DNA from: Herbiconiux gentiana
GTDB taxonomy: Bacteria > Actinomycetota > Actinomycetes > Actinomycetales > Microbacteriaceae
NCBI RefSeq assembly: GCF_024978135.1
Contig: NZ_JANTEZ010000005.1
Location: 62,001-126,000, forward strand
Reading direction: 5' to 3'
DNA: 64,000 nucleotides
Below, piece by piece: positions 50,040-58,958 of this stretch. The notes under the pieces were generated by a model that worked only from the letters and a program-made list of their open reading frames with translations, was not told the DNA's origin and did not search any database. Made by a program: the position numbers and the translations under genes. Each line of letters begins with the position of its first letter. Within the stretch, counting starts at the first letter, position 1.

Positions 50040-50792
50040 TTGAGCCAGACGGATGGACACGGCGGCACGGCAGCAGGCTGGTACGACGACCCGGCGGGCT
50101 CGGGAGGCCTGCGCTGGTGGGACGGCTCGCGCTGGAGCGAGAACGTGCAGCCGGCCGCGCAGCAGCCCGCGCACCCGCAGCCCGCGCCCACCGCGCAGCA
50201 CGCGCCCGCCGTGCACCAGCCGGCCGCCGGCCAGTACGCCTACCCCGCCGCCCCCGCCTACGGCACCCACCCGGGCGCCGAGCCCCGGCGTGTCGACCCG
50301 GGCACCCCGGTCTACGGCCCCTTCATCTGGATCATCACCCTGCTGCCCGCCCTCAGCCTGCTGCTGCTCCCCCTGTCGTTCACCGGCTTCGAGGACATGA
50401 TCCGCTACGAGTTCGAGACCGGCGGCTCGGGCTACTCGATGTACGGCGGCCTCTCCGGGGCCGCGCTGCTCGCCCAGTCGGCGGCCACCCTGTTCGGCTG
50501 GCTGATCTACGGCGCCGGCGTCGTGCTGGCGTTCTTCGACCGCAAGTGGCTGCTCGCCCGCGGCTTCGACCGCCCCTTCCACTGGGCGTTCGCCTTCATC
50601 CCCGCGCCGGTCTACCCGATCGGCCGCTCGATCGTCGTGCGCCGCCGCTCGGGCCGGGGTATCGCCCCGATGTGGGTCTCGATCGGCCTGCTGGCCCTGA
50701 CCCTCCTCATCAGCATCGGCGTCGGGGTCTGGATCGTCAGCGTCACCGTCGGCCTGATGAACACGACGGGCTACGGCTCCTTCACGAGCTGA
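50040..50792 (+). CDS. DUF2510 membrane protein
   Basis: A 250-residue protein: an N-terminal DUF2510 module (AGWYDDPAGSGGLRWWDGSRWSENV, about 12-36), a Pro/Ala/His linker and four hydrophobic segments. The TTG at 50040 is chosen over the ATG at 50022 because GAAGGGG stands just before it and a TATGCT -10 at 50012-50017 would place the 5' end between them. The function of DUF2510 proteins is not known; the module sits on cytosolic ends of actinobacterial membrane proteins. The 3' end overlaps the HAD gene by 22 bases. Confidence 0.78.
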   Translation: MSQTDGHGGTAAGWYDDPAGSGGLRWWDGSRWSENVQPAAQQPAHPQPAPTAQHAPAVHQPAAGQYAYPAAPAYGTHPGAEPRRVDPGTPVYGPFIWIITLLPALSLLLLPLSFTGFEDMIRYEFETGGSGYSMYGGLSGAALLAQSAATLFGWLIYGAGVVLAFFDRKWLLARGFDRPFHWAFAFIPAPVYPIGRSIVVRRRSGRGIAPMWVSIGLLALTLLISIGVGVWIVSVTVGLMNTTGYGSFTS

Positions 50793-51391
50793 CGCCCTCC
50801 CGTCACGATGCCCGTCAGCTCGTCGAGGGCGCCGATGACGTGCAGCGCCCCGGCGGCGCGCAGGGCCGGGGCGTCGGCGGGAGCATCCGTCACCCCCACC
50901 GGCAGATAGCCGGCCGCCGACGCGCAGCGCAGGTCGTCGGGGTCGTCGCCGACGAAGAACGCCCGGTCGCGCACGGCCCGGTGCCGCAGCAGCAGCTCGA
51001 GCGTGTCAGCGACCCCGGTGTCGACCGAGTTCCAGACCGACGGCACCTGCAGCGCCCGCTGGTCGAAACGCACCGCCGAGGGCGAGGCGCCCGATACGAC
51101 GCCGAGCCAGGCCCCCGCACCGGCGAGCGCGCGGAGGCACTCGGCCGCGCCCCCGCGCAGCTGCGTGCGGGACTCGGCGAGTGCCCTCGTCCACTCCTGC
51201 TCGGCCGCCGGCACGTCGGAGGGCTCGACCCCGAGCCGCTCCAGCAGCTCCCCCAGCGGCAGGCGGAAGCGCAGCGCGAACTCCGCCTCGCCCAGGGTGC
51301 GCAGGCCCCGCCGGGCGAGCACCGTGGTGAGCGCCGCCCGGGCGTGGTCGGAGTCGATCACGATGGTGCCGTTCCAGTCGAACAGCAGCAT
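50771..51391 (-). CDS. HAD-family hydrolase (phosphatase)
   Basis: A 206-residue HAD phosphatase, with the nucleophile motif LLFDWNGTIVIDS at the start, GVVSGASPSAV as motif II and FFVGDDPDDLRCASAAGY as motif IV. The DWNGT start is typical of phosphoglycolate-phosphatase-like members. Start at the ATG directly before LLFDWN; upstream codons are low-complexity. The substrate is unknown. Convergent overlap with the DUF2510 gene. Confidence 0.87.
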   Translation of the reverse strand: MLLFDWNGTIVIDSDHARAALTTVLARRGLRTLGEAEFALRFRLPLGELLERLGVEPSDVPAAEQEWTRALAESRTQLRGGAAECLRALAGAGAWLGVVSGASPSAVRFDQRALQVPSVWNSVDTGVADTLELLLRHRAVRDRAFFVGDDPDDLRCASAAGYLPVGVTDAPADAPALRAAGALHVIGALDELTGIVTGGRQLVKEP

Positions 51392-51587
51392 CGTGTCGAC
51401 GAGTGACGAGTCGATCCCCCCGCCCGGCCGGTCTCCGGATGCCCGCCCGCCGCTTCTCGCCCTCACGCCCGCCCCCGTCCGCGGGAACCGCACGCCCCAC
51501 CGCTTGCGCCTCATCCTGCACGCCCCGGCCCACGCCCCGCGGTGATGCGCGCCGACGCCCGGGTGAACGGACGGTGAAGACCCCGTG

Positions 51588-52511
51588 TCAGCAGCGGTCG
51601 TACACGTGCCCCTTGGCCCCCGCCGGAGCGAGCGGCCGGTCGCGCAGGATGATGCCGACGGGCCGGGCGGGATCGGCGCAGACCTCGGCCCAGGTGCCGC
51701 TGAGGTGTCCGGCGTACTCGATGTCGAGCACCTGGCCGCCGTAGACGTCGGTGTAGCTGCCGCACTCGGCGAAGCGCTGGCACTCCTCGGCGACGGCGAA
51801 GTCGAAGCCGATCTGGGTGCGGCCGCGGGCGCCGAGCTCCGGCGTGTTCTTCTGGCCGGCCGCGAGCCCGTTGGCGTGGGCGATGTCGACCAGCATGGTC
51901 GCGAACTGCGCCGCCTGCTCGAGCCCGAACGCCCCCTCGGAACGGGTGTAGGAGTCGAGGTTGTCGAACTCGACCGCGTCGAAGCCGCTGCCCGCGCAAC
52001 CGGCCACCGTCACGGCGAGGCGGTCGGCGATCGCCGCCCGGTTGTCGGGCGTCGTGATGTCGAAGATGGTCTCGTCGGGCCAGCCCGGGTCGGCGACCGG
52101 CTCGCCCTCGTCGTCGCGCAGCACCAGCACCTCGGGCCAGTTCTCGCCGGGCTGGCTCTGGAAGCCGTTGACGTAGCAGACGTTGTAGAGACCCGCCTCC
52201 GGGGCCGCGGTGCTGTCCCGCACCACGACGGTCACCCCGGCAGGCGGGGCGTAGGCGCCACCGAGCTGGTAGTCGAACACCGGGTCGGCGGGCAGGGGGC
52301 GGATGCTCGGGGCGGCCGGCCCCGCGTCGGCCACGGCCGTCGGGGTGGGGCTCGGCGTCGCGGTGGGGGTCGGGCTCGCGCTCGTCGAGCCGTCGGCCGC
52401 GGGCTGCTCGGCGCCGCCGCCCCCGGTGCCGCCCGCGCAGGCGCTCAGCCCGAGCACGGTCGCGGCAACCAGAGCGATCGCCGAGACGCGGAGGCGGAGA
52501 GCAGGGGGCAC
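51588..52511 (-). CDS. GH114-like (endo-alpha-1,4-polygalactosaminidase type) lipoprotein
   Basis: A 307-residue exported lipoprotein: hydrophobic leader ending LSAC, a Thr/Pro/Ser/Ala linker, then a TIM-barrel GH114-type domain (VFDYQLGGAY, YNVCYVNGFQSQPGENW, GFDAVEFDNLDSYT, AVAEECQRFAEC). The family hydrolyses galactosaminogalactan-like polymers. The GTG start has TACGAT six bases upstream (leaderless). It would act on the cell surface, possibly on a fungal or bacterial exopolymer. No partner genes nearby. Confidence 0.86.
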   Translation of the reverse strand: MPPALRLRVSAIALVAATVLGLSACAGGTGGGGAEQPAADGSTSASPTPTATPSPTPTAVADAGPAAPSIRPLPADPVFDYQLGGAYAPPAGVTVVVRDSTAAPEAGLYNVCYVNGFQSQPGENWPEVLVLRDDEGEPVADPGWPDETIFDITTPDNRAAIADRLAVTVAGCAGSGFDAVEFDNLDSYTRSEGAFGLEQAAQFATMLVDIAHANGLAAGQKNTPELGARGRTQIGFDFAVAEECQRFAECGSYTDVYGGQVLDIEYAGHLSGTWAEVCADPARPVGIILRDRPLAPAGAKGHVYDRC

Positions 52512-52517
52512 GAGCCG

Positions 52518-52523
52518 ATCGTA
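52518..52523 (-). promoter_or_regulatory. -10 box of a leaderless promoter (TACGAT, minus strand)
   Basis: TACGAT six bases before the GTG of the GH114-like gene; it selects this start over upstream codons. Confidence 0.55.
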
Positions 52524-52621
52524 GCCGGGGTGGTCCCGCTCACCATGGGAAGCGGCCCCATGGCGCATGGTGTGCCCCGGGCCGTCGCTCGGGCGGGCGG
52601 GGGCGCCGCCTCGTCGGATGC

Positions 52622-53326
52622 TCAGACCAGCCCGGCGCCGTAAGCGAAGATGACCGCCTGCACCCGGTCGCGCAGCTCCAGCTTCATCAGCACCCGGCCC
52701 ACGTGGGTCTTCACGGTCGACTCCGAGAGGAAGAAGCGGGCGGCGATCTCGGAGTTCGTCAGCCCCTCCGCCATGGCGACGAGCACCTCGCGCTCGCGCT
52801 CGGTGAGCGTCGCGAGCAGCGGGGAGGCGGCCGGGGCGGAGGGCACGCCGGGAGCGACGGCACGGGCATCCGCCCCACCGACCGGGAGCTGCGGGCCGAA
52901 CAGCTCGAGGAGGGCGCGGGTGACGCGCGGGCTGACGGCGGCATCACCCGAGGCGACGGCGCGGATGGCGGCGACGAGCTCGGCGGGCTGGGCGTCCTTC
53001 AGCAGGAAGCCGCTGGCGCCCGCGGAGAGCCCGGCGAAGGCGTACTCGTCGAGGTCGAAGGTGGTGAGGATGATGATGCGGCTGGCGGGGTTCGCCGCCA
53101 CGATGGCGCGGGTGGCCTCGATGCCGTCGAGGCCCGGCATCCGCACGTCCATCAGCACGACGTCGGGGGTGAGCCGGGCGGTGGCGGCGATCGCCTCGTG
53201 GCCGTCGCCGGCCTCGCCCACGACGTCGAGGTCGTCGTACGACTCGATCACCATGCGCATGCCGAGGCGGATGAGCTGCTGGTCGTCGACGAGGAGCACC
53301 CGGATGCGGGCGGGGGCGTCGGTCAT
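52622..53326 (-). CDS. NarL/LuxR-family response regulator
   Basis: A 234-residue regulator: acidic residues D14-D15, phosphorylated Asp60 (VVLMDVRMPGLDG), a Lys in GFLLKDAQPAELV, and a C-terminal LuxR HTH (LTEREREVLVAMAEGLTNSEIAARFFLSESTVKTHV). Its ATG overlaps the stop of the histidine kinase. It is the last gene of ATPase-permease-kinase-regulator and most likely controls that operon. Confidence 0.93.
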   Translation of the reverse strand: MTDAPARIRVLLVDDQQLIRLGMRMVIESYDDLDVVGEAGDGHEAIAATARLTPDVVLMDVRMPGLDGIEATRAIVAANPASRIIILTTFDLDEYAFAGLSAGASGFLLKDAQPAELVAAIRAVASGDAAVSPRVTRALLELFGPQLPVGGADARAVAPGVPSAPAASPLLATLTEREREVLVAMAEGLTNSEIAARFFLSESTVKTHVGRVLMKLELRDRVQAVIFAYGAGLV

Positions 53327-54750
53327 GGGGAGCCTTCCTGAGGGGGTGTCGTGGGGGCGGCATCCGGCGCGGGGCCGTCTGGCGCGGTGCCGTCCGGCGC
53401 GGGTGTGTCCGGCGTGGGCCGGGCCGCCGGCGGCGGGTCACCGAGGCGCACCGCCACGCGCCAGCCTCGGGTGCCGAGCGGCCCGGCGCTGACCTGGCCG
53501 CCGTGCACCTGCACGCGCTCCCGCAGCCCGATCAGCCCGCGGCCCGAGCCCTCCGAGGCGGCCCCGCGCGCCGGGTCGAGCCCGTCGTCGACCACCGCGA
53601 TCGAGACCCCGGCCGAGTCGTAGCGCAGCTCGACGTCCACCCGGTCGACGCCCCTCGCGTAGCGCAGCGCATTGGTGAGCGACTCCTGCACGATCCGGTA
53701 GACGGTGAGCTGCAGCACCGTGTCGGCGGGCGGCTCGCCCACGCTGGTGAAGCGCACCGGCAGCCCGGCCGCCCGGAAGGTGGCGATCAGCTCGGGCAGG
53801 TCGGCGACGCCCGGCTGGGGCGCCAGAGCGAGCGGTGCCGCGTCGGTGACCCCGGCAGCGTCGTCGTCGGCGAGCACCCCGAGCGAGCGGCGCATGTCGG
53901 TGAGGGCGCGGCGGGCCGTCGCGCCGGTCTGCCGCACGGCCTCCTGGGCCGAGGCGGGAGCGGTGCCCGAGCGGGCGAGGCTCGCCTCGGCCCCGTCGCT
54001 CAGCGCCACGATCACCGTGAGGCTGTGCGCCACGATGTCGTGCATCTCCCGCGCGATCCGCGCCCGCTCCGAGGCGACGGCGAGCTGCGCCCGCTGGTCG
54101 CGTTCCCGGGCGAGCTGGGCCGCCCGCTCGAGCAGGGCGTCGATGTAGCGCCGCCGGTTGCCGAAGGTGATGCCCACGAGCGTCGCGATCACCACGAGGA
54201 AGGCGATCAGCAGCCCGAACGCGACCGTCTGCACGGCGTCGCCGGTCTGCAGCGCGGTCGCCAGCACCCCGACGCCGGCCGCGGCGGCGGTGCCGATCCA
54301 GGCCGCCCGCACCGAGCGGTAGACGGCGAGCGCGTAGAGCGCGAACAGCACCGGGGCGACGTCGAGCTGCGGGCCGTTCGACGACGGCAGCAGCATCGCG
54401 GCGATGCAGATCGCCGCCGTGATGACCGGCACGTGCCGCCGGAACAGCAGCGCCACCGACACGGCCGCCGCCCCGTAGAGCAGCAGCGCCGGATACAGGG
54501 GACTGCTCGACACCGGGTCGTCGCCGAACACCCGCCCGAAGAGCACCGACACGGCGACCACGAGGGCGAACAGCCCCATCGGCACCGCGTAGGTGCCCGC
54601 GATCAGCCCGTCGAGCAGCCACGGGTGCCGGTTGAAGAACGAGCGCACGAAGCCCGGCGGCTTGGGCAGCCGCAGGTCCTCGGCGCCCGACGGCTGCGCC
54701 GCCGGCGCCGAGGTGCGGATGCCCGGGCCCTGGGGCCCCGTCGTCGTCAC
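53323..54750 (-). CDS. Sensor histidine kinase (HisKA_3 type)
   Basis: A 475-residue kinase with four to six membrane segments (about 50-195), a HisKA_3 dimerisation helix with REMHDIVAHSLTV (His237) and an ATPase domain with N-box ESLTNALRYA and GRGLIGLRERV. A Pro/Asp/Ala-rich tail follows. The membrane part has no large sensor domain, like kinases that read their signal from a partner transporter. It begins at a GTG two bases after the permease stop and overlaps the response regulator start. Confidence 0.92.
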   Translation of the reverse strand: MTTTGPQGPGIRTSAPAAQPSGAEDLRLPKPPGFVRSFFNRHPWLLDGLIAGTYAVPMGLFALVVAVSVLFGRVFGDDPVSSSPLYPALLLYGAAAVSVALLFRRHVPVITAAICIAAMLLPSSNGPQLDVAPVLFALYALAVYRSVRAAWIGTAAAAGVGVLATALQTGDAVQTVAFGLLIAFLVVIATLVGITFGNRRRYIDALLERAAQLARERDQRAQLAVASERARIAREMHDIVAHSLTVIVALSDGAEASLARSGTAPASAQEAVRQTGATARRALTDMRRSLGVLADDDAAGVTDAAPLALAPQPGVADLPELIATFRAAGLPVRFTSVGEPPADTVLQLTVYRIVQESLTNALRYARGVDRVDVELRYDSAGVSIAVVDDGLDPARGAASEGSGRGLIGLRERVQVHGGQVSAGPLGTRGWRVAVRLGDPPPAARPTPDTPAPDGTAPDGPAPDAAPTTPPQEGSP

Positions 54751-54752
54751 TG

Positions 54753-55589
54753 TCAGGCATCCCTCCGGCGCATCAGGATCGCCGCGGGCACGGCGACCAC
54801 GGCGATCCACCCGAGCATAACCAGCACGGCCTGCCACGGCTCGAACACCCCGCCGCCGAAGAACAGCGTCTGACCCACCGATCCGGGCAGCCAGTCGGAG
54901 AGCACCCTCGCCCACTCGGCGCCGATGAACGAGATCACCGAGGGCACGACGAGCAGCAGCCCGACCGCCGCGGCGATGCCGCCGGCGGTGTGCCGCAGCA
55001 GCGCGCCGAGGAAGAAGGCGACCAGCCCGATCAGGGCGAGGTAGCCGGCGGCCCCCACCAGGTGGGGCCAGACGTCGACGTCGCCGAGGCTGCTCGTGAT
55101 GCCCTTCGTCTGGAGCATCGGCCAGGTCACCGCGTAGGCGGCGAACACGGCGACGAGTCCGACCACGAAGCTCGTCACCGCGAAGACCAGGGCCTTCGCC
55201 CAGAGCACCGGCAGCCGCGTCGGCACCGCCGTGAGGCTCGACCGGATCTGCCCGGTGCCGTACTCGCCCGAGATGAGGAGCACCCCGAGCACCGAGATGA
55301 CGAGCTGGTTGAACAGCACGCCGAGGGTCGAGATCTGCACGGCCGCATGGGCGGCCGCAGCCGGATCGGCGGCGGCACCCGCCGCCATGGCGTCGGTCTG
55401 GGTCATCACGAGCAGCGCGCCCATCGCGACCTGCAGCACGGTCAGGATGGCGTAGGCCCAGAGGGTGGAGCGCAGGGTCGTCAGCTTGATCCACTCGCTG
55501 CGGAGGATGCCGGTGAAGCGCAGCCGCGCATCCGGAACCGGCTGGAGGGTGGCCCGCGCGCTGGCGGGGGCGGTCGTGGCGGCGCTCAT
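54753..55589 (-). CDS. ABC-2 type exporter permease
   Basis: A 278-residue permease with six hydrophobic segments; RFTGILRSEWIKLTTLRSTLWAY is the usual opening of this group. It pairs with the ATPase whose stop overlaps its ATG. This type of exporter moves lipids, peptides or antibiotics. The kinase that follows starts two bases after its stop. Confidence 0.9.
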   Translation of the reverse strand: MSAATTAPASARATLQPVPDARLRFTGILRSEWIKLTTLRSTLWAYAILTVLQVAMGALLVMTQTDAMAAGAAADPAAAAHAAVQISTLGVLFNQLVISVLGVLLISGEYGTGQIRSSLTAVPTRLPVLWAKALVFAVTSFVVGLVAVFAAYAVTWPMLQTKGITSSLGDVDVWPHLVGAAGYLALIGLVAFFLGALLRHTAGGIAAAVGLLLVVPSVISFIGAEWARVLSDWLPGSVGQTLFFGGGVFEPWQAVLVMLGWIAVVAVPAAILMRRRDA

Positions 55590-56551
55590 CGGGCCACCTC
55601 CTCGGAGACCGCGGTGGCACCGGCACGGCCGGCGGCGTCGGCACCGGTCACGGCGCCGGTGCGGTACTCGACCTCGTCGCGGGTGAGCGACAGGTAGGCG
55701 TCCTCGAGCGAGCCCTGCACCAGGGTGAGCTCGTGCAACGGCACGCCGAGCCCCGCCGCGACCTCGCCGATCACCTCGGCTCCCACGCCCCGCACCTCGA
55801 GGGTGGTGGCGTCGACGCTCGTGACCGTGACATCCGGCTGGCCGAGCCGCCGGGCGAGCTCGTCGACGCGGGGGCTGCGCACGCGCACGAAGCTGCCGGT
55901 CGAGCCGAGGAGGTCGCCGACCGGGGCGTTCGCCACCACACGGCCCTTGCCGAGCACGATGATGTGGTCGGCGGTCAGGGCCATCTCGCTCATCAGGTGG
56001 CTCGACAGCAGCACGGTGCGCCCCTCGGCCGCGAGCTGCCGCGCGAAGCCGCGCACCCAGAGCACACCCTCGGGGTCGAGGCCGTTGACCGGCTCGTCGA
56101 GGATGAGGGTGGCCGGGTCGCCGAGCAGGGCCGCCGCGATGCCGAGACGCTGGCCCATGCCGAGCGAGAAGCCACCCACCCGCTTGCGGGCGACGCTCTC
56201 GAGCCCGGTCAGCCCGATCACCTCGTCGACCCGGCGCGCGGGGATGCCGTGGGTCGCCGCGATGGCGCGCAGGTGATTGCGCGCCGAACGGCCGGTGTGC
56301 ACCGCCTTGGCGTCGAGCAGGGCACCCACCTCGCGGAGCGGCGCCCGGTGCTCGGCGTAGGGCCGGCCGTTCACCGTGACCCGGCCGGCGCTCGGCCGGT
56401 CGAGTCCGACGATCATGCGCATGGTGGTCGACTTGCCGGCGCCGTTCGGGCCGAGGAAGCCGGTCACCTGCCCCGGTCGCACGGTGAAGTCGATGGCGTC
56501 GACCGCGGTTCTGGCGCCGTAGCGCTTGGTCAGCGAGGTGGCTTCGATCAT
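55586..56551 (-). CDS. ABC exporter ATPase
   Basis: A 321-residue ATPase of the CcmA/DrrA kind: Walker A GPNGAGKST (about 34-42), signature FSLGMGQRLGIAAAL, Walker B LILDEPVNGLDP, and a C-terminal extension (about 215-320) typical of drug-resistance ATPases. First gene of a four-gene coupled operon. A TAGCGT -10 at 56603-56608 (minus strand) with a 50-base leader containing AGGAG is likely. Confidence 0.92.
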   Translation of the reverse strand: MIEATSLTKRYGARTAVDAIDFTVRPGQVTGFLGPNGAGKSTTMRMIVGLDRPSAGRVTVNGRPYAEHRAPLREVGALLDAKAVHTGRSARNHLRAIAATHGIPARRVDEVIGLTGLESVARKRVGGFSLGMGQRLGIAAALLGDPATLILDEPVNGLDPEGVLWVRGFARQLAAEGRTVLLSSHLMSEMALTADHIIVLGKGRVVANAPVGDLLGSTGSFVRVRSPRVDELARRLGQPDVTVTSVDATTLEVRGVGAEVIGEVAAGLGVPLHELTLVQGSLEDAYLSLTRDEVEYRTGAVTGADAAGRAGATAVSEEVAR

Positions 56552-56669
56552 GGGCTCTCGTGCTCCTGTGCTCGTGGTTCGTGCGCTCTCTGCGCCGATT
56601 CCACGCTACGGATGCCCGTCGCGCCCCTCATCGGACCCCGGTGCCGATCGTCTGGTACCGGGGTACGAG

Positions 56670-58835
56670 CTACTTCGTCGTGCCCAGCTTCTTCTCCTCG
56701 ACCGGAAGCGTGCCGGCGGCGCGGGCGGCGCGGTAGTACTCGCGCGCCTCGCTCTGCCTGGCCTTCTCGGCGCCGCTCGAGATCGACGCGCGGACGTGCT
56801 CGGGGCCGTAGCCGAAGGCCGACACGAGGTCTTGCGCGTGCGGACGCAGACGGGCGGAGAGCCGCTCGGTGTAGAGGCCGACGGCGCGGGCGCGGCTCGG
56901 CGAGAGCCGCCCGTTGATCAGGTACCAGGCCAGGTGCTTCTCGATGAGGCCCAGACCGAACAGGTCGCGCAGCCAGGTGAGCACCACGCGGGTGCCGTCG
57001 TCGAGGCCTTCGGGCGCGGTGCCGTCGACACCCTCGATCGCCTCGGTGAAGGCCTCCCACTGCAGCAGCTCGGCGTGCGCCCGGGCGGCCTCGATGATCT
57101 CCGACTGGTGCAGGTTGAACAGGTCGGCCGCATCCTTCTTCGACAGCTTGACGGCCGGACGCAGCTTGCCGGCGACCTCGCCGACCATCGTCTCGACGCG
57201 GTCGGTGAGCAGCTGACGCTGGGCGGCCGAGTCGCGCAGCTGACCGACGGAGCGGGCGGTCGAACCGAGGTCGGCGACGGTCTGCGCGAAGGAGCGGAGG
57301 CCCGAGCCGTTGACCGTGCGACCGGCGGCCTGCTCGACGACGTAGCGGGCCAGCACGCCGAAGTCGGCCTTGGCGAAGCGCCGGCTGTAGTCGCTCAGCA
57401 GGCGCTTGGCCACGAGCTGCAGCAGCACGTGGTTGTCGCCCTCGAAGGTGGCGTAGACGTCGAGGTCGGCCCGCAGTCCCACCAGGCGGTTCTCGGCGAG
57501 GAAGCCGGCGCCGCCGCAGGCCTCGCGCGCCTCCTGCAGGGTGTCGAGCGCGTGCCAGGTGCTGAGCGGCTTAAGCGCCGCGGCGAGGGTCTCGAGGTCC
57601 TGCCGACCCTCGTCGGTGTCGGCGACACCCGAGAACACCTCGTCGAACTTCGTCAGCAGTTTCTCGTGGGCGAAGCTGGCGGCGTAGGTCGTGGCGAGCC
57701 GGGGCATCAGGCGCTTCTGGTGCAGCTGGTAGTCGAGCAGCACCTCCTCGTCGGTGTCGCTGCCCGCGGTGAACTGGCGGCGCTGGTTGCCGTAGGTCAC
57801 CGCGACCGTGAGGGCGATCTTCGCGGCGGCCACCGAGGCGCCGTCGAGCGAGACGCGACCCTGCACCAGCGTGCCGAGCATGGTGAAGAACCGGCGGCCG
57901 GGGCTCGCGATGCTGCTGGAGTACTCGCCGTCGGCGCTGACGTCGCCGTAGCGGTTCAGCAGGTTGCTGCGCGGGATGCGCACGCCGTCGAAGTGGAGCC
58001 GGCCGTTGTCGATGCCGTTCAGCCCGCCCTTCAGGCCGTCGTCCTCGCCGCCGATGCCGGGCAGGAACTCCCCGGTCGCCGCATCGCGGATCGGCACGTA
58101 GAACGCGTGCACCCCGTGGTTGACGTTCTTGGTGACGAGCTGCGCGAACACCACGGCGGCGATGCCGTGCTTCGCGGCGTTGCCGAGGTAGTCCTTCCAG
58201 GCGCCGCGGAACGGGGTGTCGAGCACGAACTCACCGGTGGCCTCGTCGAAGGTGGCGGTGGTGCCGATGGCGGCCACGTCGGACCCGTGCCCGGTCTCGG
58301 TCATGGCGAAGGCGCCGGGCACCTCGAGGCTCATGATGCCCGGGAGGAAGGTGCGGTGGTGGTACTCGGTGCCGAGGTGCAGCACGGCGGCACCGAACAG
58401 CCCCCACTGCACCCCCGACTTGATCTGCAGGCTCGGGTCGGCGGTGACGAGCTCTTCGAAGCCCGCGATGTTGCCGCCGTGGTCGTCCTCGCCGCCGACG
58501 GACTTCGGGAACGCGCGATGCACCTGCCCGTCCTCGACGAGGAGCTTCAGCTGCCCGAAGACGCGCTCGCGGTGCTCGTCGAGGCTCTGGCCCTCGATGC
58601 GCTGCATCTCGGGGCGGGCGGTGAGCTCACGCGCGGCCAGCCTCACCTCGGCCCAGCTGCCGAGGAGGTAGCGGCCGAGCCACTCGACGTCGGTGCGGGC
58701 GACCACCACGCCGCTGCCGGTGGAGCGCTTGGGCAGACGGGCCGAGGCGTCGAGCTCGCTGTCGATGCGGGCGGCGTCGGTGTCGGCCTTCTTGTCGATG
58801 CCCTGCGTGTGGTCGATCGTGTTCGTCATCGTCAT
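56670..58835 (-). CDS. Acyl-CoA oxidase / acyl-CoA dehydrogenase family
   Basis: A 721-residue enzyme, twice the size of a dehydrogenase and matching acyl-CoA oxidases: FAD domain with GAFAMTETGHGSDVAAIGTTA, then HYVGYGNQRRQF-like region VTYGNQRRQF, and ACGGAGFLAENRLVGLRADLDVYATFEGDN, followed by the long C-terminal ACOX domain. It would oxidise fatty acyl-CoA to trans-2-enoyl-CoA with O2 or an electron carrier. Two adjacent ATGs (58835 and 58829) are possible. Single gene. Confidence 0.9.
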   Translation of the reverse strand: MTMTNTIDHTQGIDKKADTDAARIDSELDASARLPKRSTGSGVVVARTDVEWLGRYLLGSWAEVRLAARELTARPEMQRIEGQSLDEHRERVFGQLKLLVEDGQVHRAFPKSVGGEDDHGGNIAGFEELVTADPSLQIKSGVQWGLFGAAVLHLGTEYHHRTFLPGIMSLEVPGAFAMTETGHGSDVAAIGTTATFDEATGEFVLDTPFRGAWKDYLGNAAKHGIAAVVFAQLVTKNVNHGVHAFYVPIRDAATGEFLPGIGGEDDGLKGGLNGIDNGRLHFDGVRIPRSNLLNRYGDVSADGEYSSSIASPGRRFFTMLGTLVQGRVSLDGASVAAAKIALTVAVTYGNQRRQFTAGSDTDEEVLLDYQLHQKRLMPRLATTYAASFAHEKLLTKFDEVFSGVADTDEGRQDLETLAAALKPLSTWHALDTLQEAREACGGAGFLAENRLVGLRADLDVYATFEGDNHVLLQLVAKRLLSDYSRRFAKADFGVLARYVVEQAAGRTVNGSGLRSFAQTVADLGSTARSVGQLRDSAAQRQLLTDRVETMVGEVAGKLRPAVKLSKKDAADLFNLHQSEIIEAARAHAELLQWEAFTEAIEGVDGTAPEGLDDGTRVVLTWLRDLFGLGLIEKHLAWYLINGRLSPSRARAVGLYTERLSARLRPHAQDLVSAFGYGPEHVRASISSGAEKARQSEAREYYRAARAAGTLPVEEKKLGTTK

Positions 58836-58958
58836 CCTCGTCGTCGTGGCTGATCACACGGTACGAGGAGGGGTCGCGAGGGCGAAACGGCCGGTGACGG
58901 GCCTACAAACGGGGGCCGAGCGGCCGCGCGACCCACTGTGGACATCCCACAGTCGTTC

